DNA of 64,000 nucleotides from an uncultured Acidaminococcus sp. (GCA_900554515.1 USHN01000001.1:109848-173847); one strand, 5' to 3'; shown: positions 14,207-24,656, numbered from the stretch's first letter. Translations and numbers: made by a program. Notes: generated by a model not told the origin, from the letters alone.

Positions 14207-16825
14207 TTACTTTGCCTTCGCCCAGTTTTCTCCCCAGGCTACATCGGCCACCAGCGGCACCGCCAATTGCACAGCGTGCTCCATAGCATCTTTTACCAGT
14301 TTGGCCGCCTGTTCTTTTTCCCCATTCGTGACTTCCAGCACCAATTCGTCATGCACCTGGAGCAGCACCCGGCTTTTTAGTCCCGCCTGCCGCAGGGCTT
14401 CTTCCACTTTCAGCATGGCTACCTTGATAATATCCGCTGCCGTTCCCTGGATGGGCGTATTGATCGCCGTGCGTTCTGCAAAACTGCGCCGGTTAAAATT
14501 GCTGCTTTTAATGTCCGGCAAATAGCGGCGCCTGCCAAACAAGGTTTCCACGTACCCCAGTTCACGGGCCTTTTGTTTTTCCTGTTCCGTATACTTCTTT
14601 ACGCCGGTATAGCGGGCAAAATAGTTATTGATATATTCCGCCGCCTCGCTTCGGGGCACTCCCAGCTGCCGGGCCAGACCAAAATCGCTGATGCCATAAA
14701 TAATGCCAAAATTCACCGTTTTGGCCTTGCTCCGCATATAGTGCGTCACTTCTTCCAGCGGCACACCAAAGATTTCCGAGGCAGTACGGGCATGGACATC
14801 CTGGCCGTGGCGAAAAGAATCCAGCAGCAATTCGTCCTGGGCAATGCTGGCCATCACCCGCAGCTCCACCTGGGAATAATCACAGCTCAGCAAGAGATCG
14901 TACCCTTTGCCCGGCACAAACATTTCCCGCATCCGTTTCCCCACTTCCGTCCGGGTGGGGATATTCTGGAGATTGGGTTCCGCACTGGAAAGCCGTCCCG
15001 TCACCGTAGCCATTTGGTTAAAATGGGTATGGATACGTCCCGTTTCCGGGTTAAGCAGTGGTTTCAGTCCCAATAAATACGTAGAGAGCAGTTTGCTCAG
15101 CTGCCGGTATTCCAGCAACGTTTCGATGAGAGGATGTTCCCCGGTGAGGGCTTGCAGCACGTTTACATCCGTGGAATACCCGGTTTTTGTCTTTTTAATA
15201 ATGGGAAGACCCAGCTTTTCAAATAACAGCACCCCCAGCTGCTTGGGAGAATTCAAGTTGAAAGATTCTCCCGCCTGGTCCCAGGCTTTTTGTTCCAGGG
15301 CCGTCACTTTTTTCTGCATTTCTTCCGTGACTTCTTCCAGCATGGCTTCATCCAGCGCCACCCCGGTAAATTCCATCCGTGCCAGATTTTCCGTCAGCGG
15401 CAGCTCCATCTCCCGGTACAGCGACGTCAGGTTTCTCTCCTGCAGTTTTTCTGTCAGCACGGGAATAAGGGCCGCCGTATCCTGGGCCGCTTCCCCGCTG
15501 GCAGCAGGCAGAAATTCTTCTGCCAGGCTTTTTATGCCATATTGGGTGCCGCCCGGTTCATACAGATAGGCAGCCAGGGACGGATCTTCCGTAATGCCCT
15601 GGAGAAGTTGCCCTTCCCCCATCATATATTTATAGAGTTCTTTAGGGTCTGCCACTGCTTTTAATTGGCTTTCAGAGGCCAAAAAGTCCAGCAGGGAAGC
15701 TTTGGCCGAAAGCGGCGCTGCAAAATGATAAATGGTTTCATGAAATGCCAGATCCAATGCCTTGAGGTCCAAATGCGGCAGCGTGCCCGTCACTTGATAG
15801 GAAAGGGGCACGATTACATTTTCCTGCTTGATCTGCTCCAGCAGCGCTTCGGCCTGTTTTTCGTCCGTAACTGCGACTTTTTCCCACGCTGTTTCTGCCG
15901 AAGGCTCCCCAAAAAGGGACATGGGATCCCCCGCAGTCGTTCCCTGCTCTCCCTCCGCCCCTAACACGGCGGCAAACTTTTCCCACATGTTTTTAAATTC
16001 CAGCATGCGGAGAAATTCTCGGCTCTCCTTCGGCAGCCCTTTCACAGCATAATCCGCCAGTTCCCGGGATACTGGCGCCTCCAGGCAGATGGTAGCTAGC
16101 TCTTTGGACAAAAGGGCCTTATCCTGGTTCGCCCGCAGCTTTTCTTTCAGGGATTTGCCGCTCACTTCGTCAATATGGGAGAGTACATTCTCCACGCTGT
16201 CATAGGCGCAGATCAGCTTTAACGCCGTTTTGGGGCCCACTCCCGGCACGCCAGGTATATTATCACTGGCGTCCCCCATAAGGCCCTTTAAATCGATGAT
16301 TTGTTTTGGCTGGAGGCCCTGGTACTCCTCGCCAAATTTCTTTTCATCATAAATATCCAGCGTAGTAATGCCTTTTTTCGTAAAAAGCACTTCCACGTTG
16401 CTTTTAATGAGCTGCAGTTCGTCCCGGTCCCCGGTTACGATCTTTACAGCAACGTCTTCCGGCGCTGCTGCAGAAAGGGTCCCGATAATATCATCCGCTT
16501 CGTAGTTATCCACTTCCAATGTGGGAATCCCCAGGCTGCGGAGCAATTCCATCGAAAGGGGAAACTGTTCTTTCAGTTCCGGCGGTGTAGCTGCCCGCTG
16601 GGCTTTGTAATCCGGGAATTTTTCTGTGCGGAAAGTTTTACGGGATTTATCAAATGCCACCAGCATATACTCCGGATGGAGTTCTCCCAATAATTTCAAG
16701 AGCATGTTGCACAGTCCGTACACAGCGCCTGTATTCACTCCCTGGGAGTTTGTAAATGGCGGCATGGCAAAAAACGCCCGATGAAGCAGGCTGCTGCCGT
16801 CAATTAAAAGGAATTTCTTATCCAT
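14207..16825 (-). CDS. polA: DNA polymerase I
   Basis: An 872-residue protein: a 5'-nuclease domain (1-290; LLIDGSSLLHRAFFA, GDRDELQLI), a middle 3'-exonuclease-like domain (about 300-460) and a polymerase domain (470-872) with motif A DYSQVELRV, motif B RRSFAERTAINTPIQGT region and motif C VHDELVLEV. The middle domain lacks the DxE metal motif of a working proofreading exonuclease, as in many Gram-positive PolA. ATG 16825 is preferred (AAAGGACGG in front) over an upstream in-frame start at 16885. First gene of the repair operon. Confidence 0.97.
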   Translation of the reverse strand: MDKKFLLIDGSSLLHRAFFAMPPFTNSQGVNTGAVYGLCNMLLKLLGELHPEYMLVAFDKSRKTFRTEKFPDYKAQRAATPPELKEQFPLSMELLRSLGIPTLEVDNYEADDIIGTLSAAAPEDVAVKIVTGDRDELQLIKSNVEVLFTKKGITTLDIYDEKKFGEEYQGLQPKQIIDLKGLMGDASDNIPGVPGVGPKTALKLICAYDSVENVLSHIDEVSGKSLKEKLRANQDKALLSKELATICLEAPVSRELADYAVKGLPKESREFLRMLEFKNMWEKFAAVLGAEGEQGTTAGDPMSLFGEPSAETAWEKVAVTDEKQAEALLEQIKQENVIVPLSYQVTGTLPHLDLKALDLAFHETIYHFAAPLSAKASLLDFLASESQLKAVADPKELYKYMMGEGQLLQGITEDPSLAAYLYEPGGTQYGIKSLAEEFLPAASGEAAQDTAALIPVLTEKLQERNLTSLYREMELPLTENLARMEFTGVALDEAMLEEVTEEMQKKVTALEQKAWDQAGESFNLNSPKQLGVLLFEKLGLPIIKKTKTGYSTDVNVLQALTGEHPLIETLLEYRQLSKLLSTYLLGLKPLLNPETGRIHTHFNQMATVTGRLSSAEPNLQNIPTRTEVGKRMREMFVPGKGYDLLLSCDYSQVELRVMASIAQDELLLDSFRHGQDVHARTASEIFGVPLEEVTHYMRSKAKTVNFGIIYGISDFGLARQLGVPRSEAAEYINNYFARYTGVKKYTEQEKQKARELGYVETLFGRRRYLPDIKSSNFNRRSFAERTAINTPIQGTAADIIKVAMLKVEEALRQAGLKSRVLLQVHDELVLEVTNGEKEQAAKLVKDAMEHAVQLAVPLVADVAWGENWAKAK

Positions 16826-16853
16826 GATGCACCGTCCTTTTGTATTCCCTGCT

Positions 16854-16859
16854 ATTATA
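16854..16859 (-). promoter_or_regulatory. -10 box for polA
   Basis: TATAAT on the minus strand, about 30 bases before the polA start. No convincing -35; TGTACA lies 19 bases upstream. Confidence 0.5.
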
Positions 16860-16957
16860 GCATATTCCCCTGGATCGCTGTACACCGAACGGAACTGTTC
16901 TGTTTTTTACAGTTCTATTTTTTTTGTTTTTGTATACTGGATTTCATATGCAATTTC

Positions 16958-16986
16958 TTGACTCATTCCCCTAGAAGTGATACTAT
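16958..16986 (+). promoter_or_regulatory. promoter of the aminotransferase gene
   Basis: TTGACT, a 17-base spacer and TACTAT: five of six in each box with ideal spacing. TTGTAC (17006-17011) and GTACAA (17021-17026), an inverted repeat just downstream of the expected start, could be an operator in the leader. Confidence 0.75.
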
Positions 16987-17050
16987 CTTTTTACGTTTTC
17001 ATCTTTTGTACAAGAAGAATGTACAAGGAGTGTTAGAGGAGGGCTTTTTC

Positions 17051-18244
17051 ATGAAGTATAAGTTTGCCAAGCGCATGGATCTGATGAAGGCATCCGCCGT
17101 CAGAGAAATTTTAAAGGTGACCCAGCGTCCGGATATCATTTCTTTTGCAGGGGGCCTGCCTGCCCCGGAATTGTTCCCTGTTGACGAAATTGCTAAAGTC
17201 TGCGCGGACGTCTGCAAGGAAGAAGGCCGCAAGGTCCTGCAATATGCCACCACAGAAGGCAATCCCAGCCTGCGGGGCAAGATTGCAGACCGGCAGAACC
17301 GGATTTACAAATCCAATCTGAAGGCAGAAAATATCCTGATTACCACCGGCAGCCAGCAAAACCTGGATTTGGCCGCCAAGGTATTCCTGCAGGAAGATTC
17401 TGTAGTATTGATGGAATCCCCCACGTATCTGGCTGCCATCAACGCTTTCAAACCCACCGGCTGTTCCTTTAAGGAAGTACCCTGTGACGGCGAAGGCATG
17501 GTTCCGGAAGAATTGGAAAAAATTCTGGCTTCCACGCCCAACGTGCAGCTGATTTACGTCATTCCGGATTTCCAGAATCCTACCGGTATCTGCTGGACCC
17601 GGGAACGCCGTGAAAAGTTCATGGCCCTGGTAAACAAATACGAAGTTCCCGTACTGGAAGATAACCCCTATGGCGAGTTGCGCTATGAAGGGGAAACTCT
17701 GCCCTCCCTGCTGAGCATGGACACCAAAGGATTGGTAATGGGCATGGGGACCTTCTCCAAGACCTTCTGCCCTGGTCTTAGAATTGGCTGGCTGGCGGCT
17801 CCGGTGGAAATTCTCACCGAATTTGTGAAATGCAAACAAAGCGCCGACCTGCACACCTCTGCCTTTGACCAGGCCATTATCGACAAATACATGGACGAAT
17901 TCAGCCTGGACGACCATGTGAAAGAGATCAATAACCTGTACCGTCATCGTCGTGACCTGATTATCAAATGCATGGAAGAAAAATTCACAGACGGCACCAC
18001 CTGGACCCATCCCCATGGCGGGCTGTTCCTGTGGCTGACCTTCCCGGAAGGCGTCAGCGCCCGGAAAGTCTTTGACAAGTGCATCGAAAAGAAAGTAGCC
18101 GCCGTATTGGGCGAACCGTTCTATCCCAACGGCAACAACGACCATCATATGCGTGTCAACTACTCCAATATGCCCGATGAACGGATCATCGAAGGCATCA
18201 GCCGTATGGCCGAAGCCTTGAAAGAAGTTAAGGCAGGAAAATAA
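17051..18244 (+). CDS. PLP-dependent aminotransferase (class I, 2-aminoadipate/aromatic type)
   Basis: A 397-residue fold-type-I aminotransferase. It has FAGGLPAPELFP near the start, YVIPDFQNPTG (cofactor-binding Asn), EDNPYGEL, and the PLP lysine in GTFSKTFCPGLRIGW. This pattern is typical of the LysN/MocR-catalytic subgroup that acts on 2-aminoadipate, leucine or aromatic amino acids; the true substrate cannot be told. GAGGAGGG lies 9 bases before ATG 17051; a longer frame from 16958 would start inside the promoter. Monocistronic, with its own promoter and terminator. Confidence 0.9.
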   Translation: MKYKFAKRMDLMKASAVREILKVTQRPDIISFAGGLPAPELFPVDEIAKVCADVCKEEGRKVLQYATTEGNPSLRGKIADRQNRIYKSNLKAENILITTGSQQNLDLAAKVFLQEDSVVLMESPTYLAAINAFKPTGCSFKEVPCDGEGMVPEELEKILASTPNVQLIYVIPDFQNPTGICWTRERREKFMALVNKYEVPVLEDNPYGELRYEGETLPSLLSMDTKGLVMGMGTFSKTFCPGLRIGWLAAPVEILTEFVKCKQSADLHTSAFDQAIIDKYMDEFSLDDHVKEINNLYRHRRDLIIKCMEEKFTDGTTWTHPHGGLFLWLTFPEGVSARKVFDKCIEKKVAAVLGEPFYPNGNNDHHMRVNYSNMPDERIIEGISRMAEALKEVKAGK

Positions 18245-18257
18245 ATAAGACGTATTA

Positions 18258-18297
18258 AACAAAAGGAGGGGCCTCCAGATAGAAGCTCCTCCTTTTT
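18258..18297. terminator. bidirectional terminator
   Basis: AAAGGAGG and CCTCCTTT arms with a T-tract on the right and A-tract on the left, between the rightward aminotransferase and the leftward regulator. Confidence 0.75.
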
Positions 18298-18326
18298 ATT
18301 TATGCCTCATACGATTTCGATATGAT

Positions 18327-18656
18327 TTAGGAAGCCACCTCTGCAGCAATTGCAAGCGGCTTGTTTTTTCCCTGCAGCTTAGAATGACGATACACCATCC
18401 CATAAACCAGTTCCTTGTCCTGTTCATTCACATGCATCAAAGCGCTGGGAGCCACGCCAAAAATTTCACTTAAATCCAAGATATAATAAATCGACATGCT
18501 GCTACCGTATTTTCCCTGTTCAATTTTCGCAATGGTGCTGGGGCTGATGGTCAGCCGATTGGCCAGTTCTTTCTGTGTCATTCCCAAAATATTGCGGTAA
18601 TAGGCAATCCGTGCTCCGATTACCCGTGAGATGACGTCTTTCTGCTGTTGATTCAT
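18327..18656 (-). CDS. Xre-family transcriptional regulator
   Basis: A 109-residue regulator. The HTH_3 domain covers residues 10-70 (MTQKELANRLTISPSTIAKI), with a C-terminal tail that has no recognised domain. Stand-alone gene ending at a shared terminator; its target is unknown. The 288 bases upstream (18657-18944) hold AT-rich promoter-like sequence and the terminator of the adhesin but no gene. Confidence 0.88.
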   Translation of the reverse strand: MNQQQKDVISRVIGARIAYYRNILGMTQKELANRLTISPSTIAKIEQGKYGSSMSIYYILDLSEIFGVAPSALMHVNEQDKELVYGMVYRHSKLQGKNKPLAIAAEVAS

Positions 18657-18887
18657 GGCTGTGCTCCTTCTGTATCGGTTCTTCTTACTACGTTAGGTTT
18701 TTAATACTTATTTTTAATTATTATATAATACTCGTTTTAAAAAGTATGTTAGCGCGACAACATTTTGACAAAAAAGTTCTTTTGACATTGGATTTTTCAG
18801 ATTTTCCAATTTCTAATCATGATTACAAAAGGTATTATAAACGATACCAGCCTATAATTGCAAATAATTCTTTTTTCCCTACTACGT

Positions 18888-18923
18888 AAAAGCGGGGCCC
18901 CTGCGTGCAGGGTCCCCGCTTTT
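18888..18923. terminator. strong terminator of the adhesin gene
   Basis: AAAGCGGGG-CCCCTGC and GCAGGG-CCCCGCTTT form a long GC-rich stem with T/A tracts on both sides, 22 bases beyond the leftward adhesin stop. Confidence 0.9.
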
Positions 18924-18944
18924 AGTTTTTAAAACTACTTGCTG

Positions 18945-21900
18945 TTACCGGCTAATCTGACTTCCGTACACATCCCGGTAGTCATTTTTCGCCGCATTGT
19001 CCTTGTCGTTTACACGTACCCGTTCCACCTTGTTCCGGTCGTTGTCCTTGCCGGAAATCCGGTCTACCCGGAACCGGTCAATGCTCTGCACCGACGTCAG
19101 TTCAGGTCCGAATTCATCAATGGAGCGAGCCATGTTTCCATCTGACGGCGCACCATTTTGCAATGCGCGGTAAATGATCGCCGCATACTCATAGCGCGTC
19201 ATAGTGCGATCGCCCTTAAATTCGCCGTCCGGATAGCCTTCCAGATAGCCGCGTTCTGCCAGGGATTTCACATAGTTGTACGCCCAATGATTTTCCGGTA
19301 CATCCGGGAAGTTCACGGTGCGGGCAGCCGTTGCGGCTACAGTAGGCTGTCCGCCGGCTTTATAAGCGGCCAGTTCCTTCTTCAGGCTTTCCAGTTCCTG
19401 TTTCATTGCCAGCACATCCTTGGCCAGGGCCACACGGGACCGGGTCACGTGGTTTTTCTGCCCCAGTTTCCAGGTTACGCCGGCATTCACCATGTTTTCG
19501 CCGCCGGAGAAGCTACCTCCCACAGAGAACATCACATTTTCCGTAGGCCGGTAGAAAGCGCCGATAGCTACAGCACTGGTGCTCTTGTAGTTACCATAGC
19601 CTGCTGCAAAGTCCAGTTTGTCATCCGGGTCAAAGTCCTGCGGATGGAGTGCTGCCAGAGCAGCCGCGCTGGCACCCACCCGATTAATCCGGGTGCTCAG
19701 TTTATTGATGCCAGATCCCACATTGTTGATGGCCTTTTGGGTATCATACAACTGGCTGCCGTTTACCGCATCCTTGGAATCCGGTGCGACACGGCCATTT
19801 GCCACATTGGTCACCACCTTACCGCCGGCATCAATGCCATTGTTGGTAATGGACGGCCCATTTTCTATGGTCACGCCGTGGTTATCCACGCGGGTGGATC
19901 CAGCGGTCACCGAATTAACGGACAGGTTTTTACTGGTGGCTACTTTGTATACAACCCCTCCTTTTTCATTGGTACCATCTTCTGTAACGGTGATATTGTC
20001 TCCCGCTGTTACAGAACTGTGCTTGCCAGCATCCTCGCTCAGGTTTTGGATGTTCCCTACAGCCTGTTTCAGCTGGTCTTCGGTAGCCGCCTGCCCGCTG
20101 GTGATGTGCTCTGGATTCCAGGTCAGGTTGGTCAAGCCATTGACCGTTCCACTGCTTCCGTTCACCGTCACTTTTCCAGCTGTAACTTTGCCCTGTAAGC
20201 CGTCCAGGCTTACCTGATTAGCTCCGCTTCCCGCCGTGATAGAGGCTTTTTCTCCATCAATCTTCACTTGCTTGGTGGGATCATCCGTCCCCATAGTAAT
20301 GGAGTCATTCAGGTTGACTTTACCGTCGTTATCCACCGTGATGTTCTTACCGGATTTAGCCTTGGCGCCTTCAACGGATTTGTTCACCACGTCCTTCAGC
20401 TGTTTCACGTTTACGGCGTCGGTGTCGCTTACACCCGCTGCTACGTTTACAATCCGGTTGTTGCCGTTATCCAGGCCGTTTTCGGTGAGACTCACAGTAG
20501 GCTTACCATTATCATTGTTGATGGTGATGCCATGCGTATCCATCACTGTGTTGCCAGTCTTCACAGATTCGAACTGTGCATTCTTGGCCATCATCAGTTT
20601 AATGGTGGTATTGCCCTCGCCGTCCTGGGAAATATGTGTCTTCAGGTTGCCAGCGTCATGGTCTTTATCTTCTCCGGACCCGGCGCCAGCGATAGTTACC
20701 TTGCTGCCCAGTTTGTTGGTAACGCCATCTTTGTTGTCGTTTGTGGCAAACTGCAGGCCCTTATCCAGCGTATTATTGATAGTTGTAATACTGCTATTAT
20801 CTATGATGTTGATATTTTTTCCCAGCTTATTCGCATCTATTCCCACTTTTAGACCATTATCATCCACTTTCGTAGTGACATACAGATCCCCTGCCACAAC
20901 AAGTGGTGCAGCAGCATTAACATTTTTGCTACCAGGTTCACTATTAGCATCTTTAATGGTCCATTGGGCATTCTCGCTGATGCTATTTTTGATAGCATCG
21001 GAGACTTGTTTTAATTGGTCCTCTGTAGCAGCCCTTCCGCTGACAGCCTGGGTTTGACCTACGACCCATTCTTTATTGCCCAGGCCAGTCACATAGCTCT
21101 TGCCATCTTCGGCTCTGCCGATTACAGCAGTACCGGCTGTAACCGTTCCATGGCTCCCCAGGTTCACATTTTGTGCCAAACGAATACGCATCTGATGATT
21201 TATATTAGCGACGCCAATATTATTATCAGTAAGACTGCCTGTCGCTCCACCTACAATATCCAATGTTTCACCTAACTGTTTAGTAATCTCTGTACCGTCA
21301 TCCCCTACGTATTTTCTTCCTTTAGCAATGGTAGTGTTGAGGGCGCTGATATTACTCTTATTCTGTTGCACCGTTGCATGGTTAGTAATGGTATCATTCA
21401 GCTTGGTCTCGTTAATTCCAAGTGCAAGCCCAATGTTACCGACGTTGGTAGTAATATAACCATCCCCAGTAACAGTCAGTGACGTTGCGGAATCAATGAC
21501 TTGGCTCCCATTTTGACCATCTTGAATCGTCCATTTTGCTTTTTCATTAACTGTCGTACCGATAGCATCAGAAACCTGCTTTAATTGATCTTCTGTAGCA
21601 GCGCGTCCACTTACGGCTTGGCTTTGCCCTACGGCCCATTCTTTGTTATCTAGTCCTGTAACGTAACTCTTGCCATCGTTGGCTTTTCCAACCACGGCAG
21701 TGCCGGCAGTGAGTGTTCCGTTATTGCCTAAGTTTACGTTTTGTGCTAGCTGGACTTTCAGTTTACCACCGATATTATTTACGCCAATGTTACCATCGGT
21801 AAGCTTAGTGCTATCTGCACCACCCACAACATCCAGCGTTTCTCCCAACTGTTTGGTAATTTCTGTACCGTCGTCTCCGACGTATTTGGTGCCTTTGGCA

Positions 21901-24656
21901 ACAGTGTTATTGATGTTGCTAATACTGCTGTTGTCAGCAATGTTGATGTTTTTACCCAACTTATCAGCATCCAAAGATACACTCATTCCTGTATCAGAAA
22001 CTTTCGTGGTGACATACTGATCCCCAGACACTACTAATGGCGTAGTAGAGTCAATAACTTTACTCCCACTTTGGTTGTCCTGAATCGTCCATTTAGATTT
22101 TTCATTGACCGTCGTACCGATAGCATCAGAAACCTGTTTCAATTGGTCTTCCGTAGCAGCTCTTCCACTTACCGCCTGACTTTGTCCTACAGTCCACTCT
22201 TTGTTATCTAGTCCTGTAACGTAACTTTTGCCATCTTCTGACTTTCCGATAACCGCACTACCGGCGGTCAATGTTCCAGTACTGCCCAAGTTCACATTTT
22301 GTGCTAGCTGGACTTTTAACTTACCACTCACGTTATTTACACCAATGTTACCATCAGTGAGTTTGGAGCCATCAGCTCCGCCTACAACATCCAGCGTTTC
22401 TCCCAATTGTTTAGTGATTGCTGTACCGTCGTCTCCGACGTACTTTGTTCCCTTCGCAATGGTGTTGTTGATGGTGGTAATATCAGTCTTATTCTGTTGT
22501 ACTGTGCTGTTGTTGGAAATAGTGTTATTTAGCTTGGTTTCGTTCATTCCCAACGCAAGCCCAGAATCACGGACAGTCGTGGTAATATAGTCGTCCCCGG
22601 AAACTGTCAGTGGCGTTGCGGAATCAATAACTTTACTCCCGCTTTGGTTGTCTTGAATCGTCCATTTGGATTTTTCACTGACCGTCGTGCCGATAGCATC
22701 AGAAACCTGCTTTAACTGGTCTTCCGTGGCAGCTCTTCCACTTACTGCTTGGGTTTGTCCCACAGCCCATTCTTTATTATCTAGTCCTGTAACGTAACTC
22801 TTGCCATCGCTGGATTTTCCAATCACGGCAGTGCCAGCAGTCAAGGTTCCATTGCTACCTAGATTTACATTCTGCGCCAATTGGACTTTCAGCTTACCAG
22901 ATATATTATTTATCCCAATATTGCCATCCGTGAGTTTGGAGCTTTCTGCCCCACCCACAACGTCCAGTGTTTCACCTAACTGTTTGGTAATTTCTGTTCC
23001 GTCGTCACCGACGTACTTGCTTCCCTTCGCAATGGTGTTGTTGATCGTGGTAATACTGCTGTTGTCGGCTATATTGATGTTTTTACCCAACTTGTCTGCA
23101 TCCAGAGATACATTCATCCCAGTCTCAGAAACTTTTGCACTGACATACTGGTCTCCGGACACTACTAACGGCGTGGTAGCACTGATTTTCTTACTTCCAC
23201 CTTGTCCATCTTGAATTGTCCATTTGGCTTTTTCACTGACCGTCGTACCAATAGCATCAGAAACCTGCTTTAACTGATCTTCTGTAGCAGCTCTTCCACT
23301 TACCGCCTGACTTTGCCCTACAGTCCACTCTTTATTATCCAGTCCTGTAACGTAATTTTTACCATCACCGGATTTCCCAACAATAACGCTTCCAGCGGTC
23401 AATTTTCCATTACTGCCCAAGTTCACATTCTGCGCCAACTGGATTTTTAACTTGCCACCAACATTATTTACCCCAATATTGCCATCAGTGAGTTTGGAAC
23501 TATCAGCTCCGCCTAGAACATCCAGCGTTTCTCCCAATTGTTTAGTGATTTCTGTTCCGTCATCCCCGACGTACTTCGTACCTTTGGCAATGGTGTTGTT
23601 GACGGCAACAATATCATTCTTATTCCGTTGCACCGTACTGTTGTTGGTAATGGTGGTATTCAGCTTGGTTTCGTTCACTCTCAACGCAAGTCCAGAATCG
23701 CTGACAGTCGTTGTAATATAATCGTCCCCTGTAACCGTCAGTGGTGTCGTTGAATCAATGACTTTGCTCCCACTATTACTATCTTGAATCGTCCATTTTG
23801 CTTTTTCATTGACTGTTGTCCCAATGGCATCAGAGACTTGTTTCAACTGGTCTTCTGTTACAGCTCTTCCACTTACCGCCTGACTTTGCCCTACAGTCCA
23901 CTCTTTATTATCCAGTCCTGTGACATAACTTTTACCATCGCCGGATTTTCCAACAATAACGTTACCGGCGGTCAATGTTCCAGTACTGCCTAGATTTATA
24001 TTCTGCGCTAATTGAACTTTCAGCTTTCCACCTACATTATTAACGCCAATATTGCCATCAGTGAGTTTGGAACTATCAGCTCCCCCTACAACATCTAGGG
24101 TTTCGCCCAATTGCTTAGTAATCCCTGTACCGTCGTCTCCGACGTACTTTGTCCCCTTCGCAATGGTGTTGTTGATGGTGGTAATACTGCTGTTGTCGGC
24201 TATATTGATGTTTTTACCCAACTTGTCTGCATCCAGAGATACATTCATCCCAGTCTCAGAAACTTTTGCACTGACATACTGGTCTCCGGACACTACTAAC
24301 GGTGTAGCAGCATTGATTTCCTTACTTCCACCATGCCCGTCTTGAATCGTCCATTTTGCTTTTTCATTAACTGTTGTACCAATAGCATCAGAAACCTGCT
24401 TTAATTGATCTTCCGTAGCGGCTCGTCCACTGACCGCTTGGCTTTGTCCTACAGTCCATTCTTTATTATCCAGTCCTGTAACATAACTTTTACCATCGCC
24501 GGATTTTCCAACCACGGCAGTGCCAGCAGTGAGTGTTCCGTCACCGCCTAAGTTTACATTTTGGGTCAATTGAACTTTCAGCTTGCCCCCTACATTATTG
24601 ACACCAATATTGCCATCCGTGAGTTTAGAGCTGTCTGCTCCTCCTAGAACATCCAA
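18945..24656 (-). CDS. trimeric autotransporter adhesin, stalk and anchor part (3' part of a split gene)
   Basis: A 1903-residue frame that continues the adhesin begun at 26989. It has no proper start: it opens at an internal Met just after a one-base deletion. It consists of seven roughly 190-residue stalk units, then non-repetitive coiled-coil stalk, then a YadA-type membrane anchor near residues 1700-1790 (INRVGASAAALAALHP, FAAGYGNYKS, NVMFSVGGSFSG). After it come a charged helix (KQELESLKKELAAYK) and one SLH domain (FPDVPENHWAYNYV, GYLEGYPDGEFKG). SLH domains in Negativicutes bind peptidoglycan-linked polyamine, so this tail could tie the adhesin to the cell wall beneath the outer membrane. 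Confidence 0.93.
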   Translation of the reverse strand: MDVLGGADSSKLTDGNIGVNNVGGKLKVQLTQNVNLGGDGTLTAGTAVVGKSGDGKSYVTGLDNKEWTVGQSQAVSGRAATEDQLKQVSDAIGTTVNEKAKWTIQDGHGGSKEINAATPLVVSGDQYVSAKVSETGMNVSLDADKLGKNINIADNSSITTINNTIAKGTKYVGDDGTGITKQLGETLDVVGGADSSKLTDGNIGVNNVGGKLKVQLAQNINLGSTGTLTAGNVIVGKSGDGKSYVTGLDNKEWTVGQSQAVSGRAVTEDQLKQVSDAIGTTVNEKAKWTIQDSNSGSKVIDSTTPLTVTGDDYITTTVSDSGLALRVNETKLNTTITNNSTVQRNKNDIVAVNNTIAKGTKYVGDDGTEITKQLGETLDVLGGADSSKLTDGNIGVNNVGGKLKIQLAQNVNLGSNGKLTAGSVIVGKSGDGKNYVTGLDNKEWTVGQSQAVSGRAATEDQLKQVSDAIGTTVSEKAKWTIQDGQGGSKKISATTPLVVSGDQYVSAKVSETGMNVSLDADKLGKNINIADNSSITTINNTIAKGSKYVGDDGTEITKQLGETLDVVGGAESSKLTDGNIGINNISGKLKVQLAQNVNLGSNGTLTAGTAVIGKSSDGKSYVTGLDNKEWAVGQTQAVSGRAATEDQLKQVSDAIGTTVSEKSKWTIQDNQSGSKVIDSATPLTVSGDDYITTTVRDSGLALGMNETKLNNTISNNSTVQQNKTDITTINNTIAKGTKYVGDDGTAITKQLGETLDVVGGADGSKLTDGNIGVNNVSGKLKVQLAQNVNLGSTGTLTAGSAVIGKSEDGKSYVTGLDNKEWTVGQSQAVSGRAATEDQLKQVSDAIGTTVNEKSKWTIQDNQSGSKVIDSTTPLVVSGDQYVTTKVSDTGMSVSLDADKLGKNINIADNSSISNINNTVAKGTKYVGDDGTEITKQLGETLDVVGGADSTKLTDGNIGVNNIGGKLKVQLAQNVNLGNNGTLTAGTAVVGKANDGKSYVTGLDNKEWAVGQSQAVSGRAATEDQLKQVSDAIGTTVNEKAKWTIQDGQNGSQVIDSATSLTVTGDGYITTNVGNIGLALGINETKLNDTITNHATVQQNKSNISALNTTIAKGRKYVGDDGTEITKQLGETLDIVGGATGSLTDNNIGVANINHQMRIRLAQNVNLGSHGTVTAGTAVIGRAEDGKSYVTGLGNKEWVVGQTQAVSGRAATEDQLKQVSDAIKNSISENAQWTIKDANSEPGSKNVNAAAPLVVAGDLYVTTKVDDNGLKVGIDANKLGKNINIIDNSSITTINNTLDKGLQFATNDNKDGVTNKLGSKVTIAGAGSGEDKDHDAGNLKTHISQDGEGNTTIKLMMAKNAQFESVKTGNTVMDTHGITINNDNGKPTVSLTENGLDNGNNRIVNVAAGVSDTDAVNVKQLKDVVNKSVEGAKAKSGKNITVDNDGKVNLNDSITMGTDDPTKQVKIDGEKASITAGSGANQVSLDGLQGKVTAGKVTVNGSSGTVNGLTNLTWNPEHITSGQAATEDQLKQAVGNIQNLSEDAGKHSSVTAGDNITVTEDGTNEKGGVVYKVATSKNLSVNSVTAGSTRVDNHGVTIENGPSITNNGIDAGGKVVTNVANGRVAPDSKDAVNGSQLYDTQKAINNVGSGINKLSTRINRVGASAAALAALHPQDFDPDDKLDFAAGYGNYKSTSAVAIGAFYRPTENVMFSVGGSFSGGENMVNAGVTWKLGQKNHVTRSRVALAKDVLAMKQELESLKKELAAYKAGGQPTVAATAARTVNFPDVPENHWAYNYVKSLAERGYLEGYPDGEFKGDRTMTRYEYAAIIYRALQNGAPSDGNMARSIDEFGPELTSVQSIDRFRVDRISGKDNDRNKVERVRVNDKDNAAKNDYRDVYGSQISR

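Noticed and set aside
16892..16925. Rho-independent terminator on the plus strand before the aminotransferase
   Set aside because: GAACTGT/ACAGTTC with a T-run looks like one, but no plus-strand gene ends there; it may only be part of the polA upstream region.
17111..18262. 383-residue antisense gene over the aminotransferase
   Set aside because: Mirror of a strongly coding frame with family motifs on the plus strand; no start signals.
19158..24345. Several long plus-strand frames opposite the adhesin repeats
   Set aside because: They repeat with the adhesin units and are by-products of its codon pattern; no ribosome sites.
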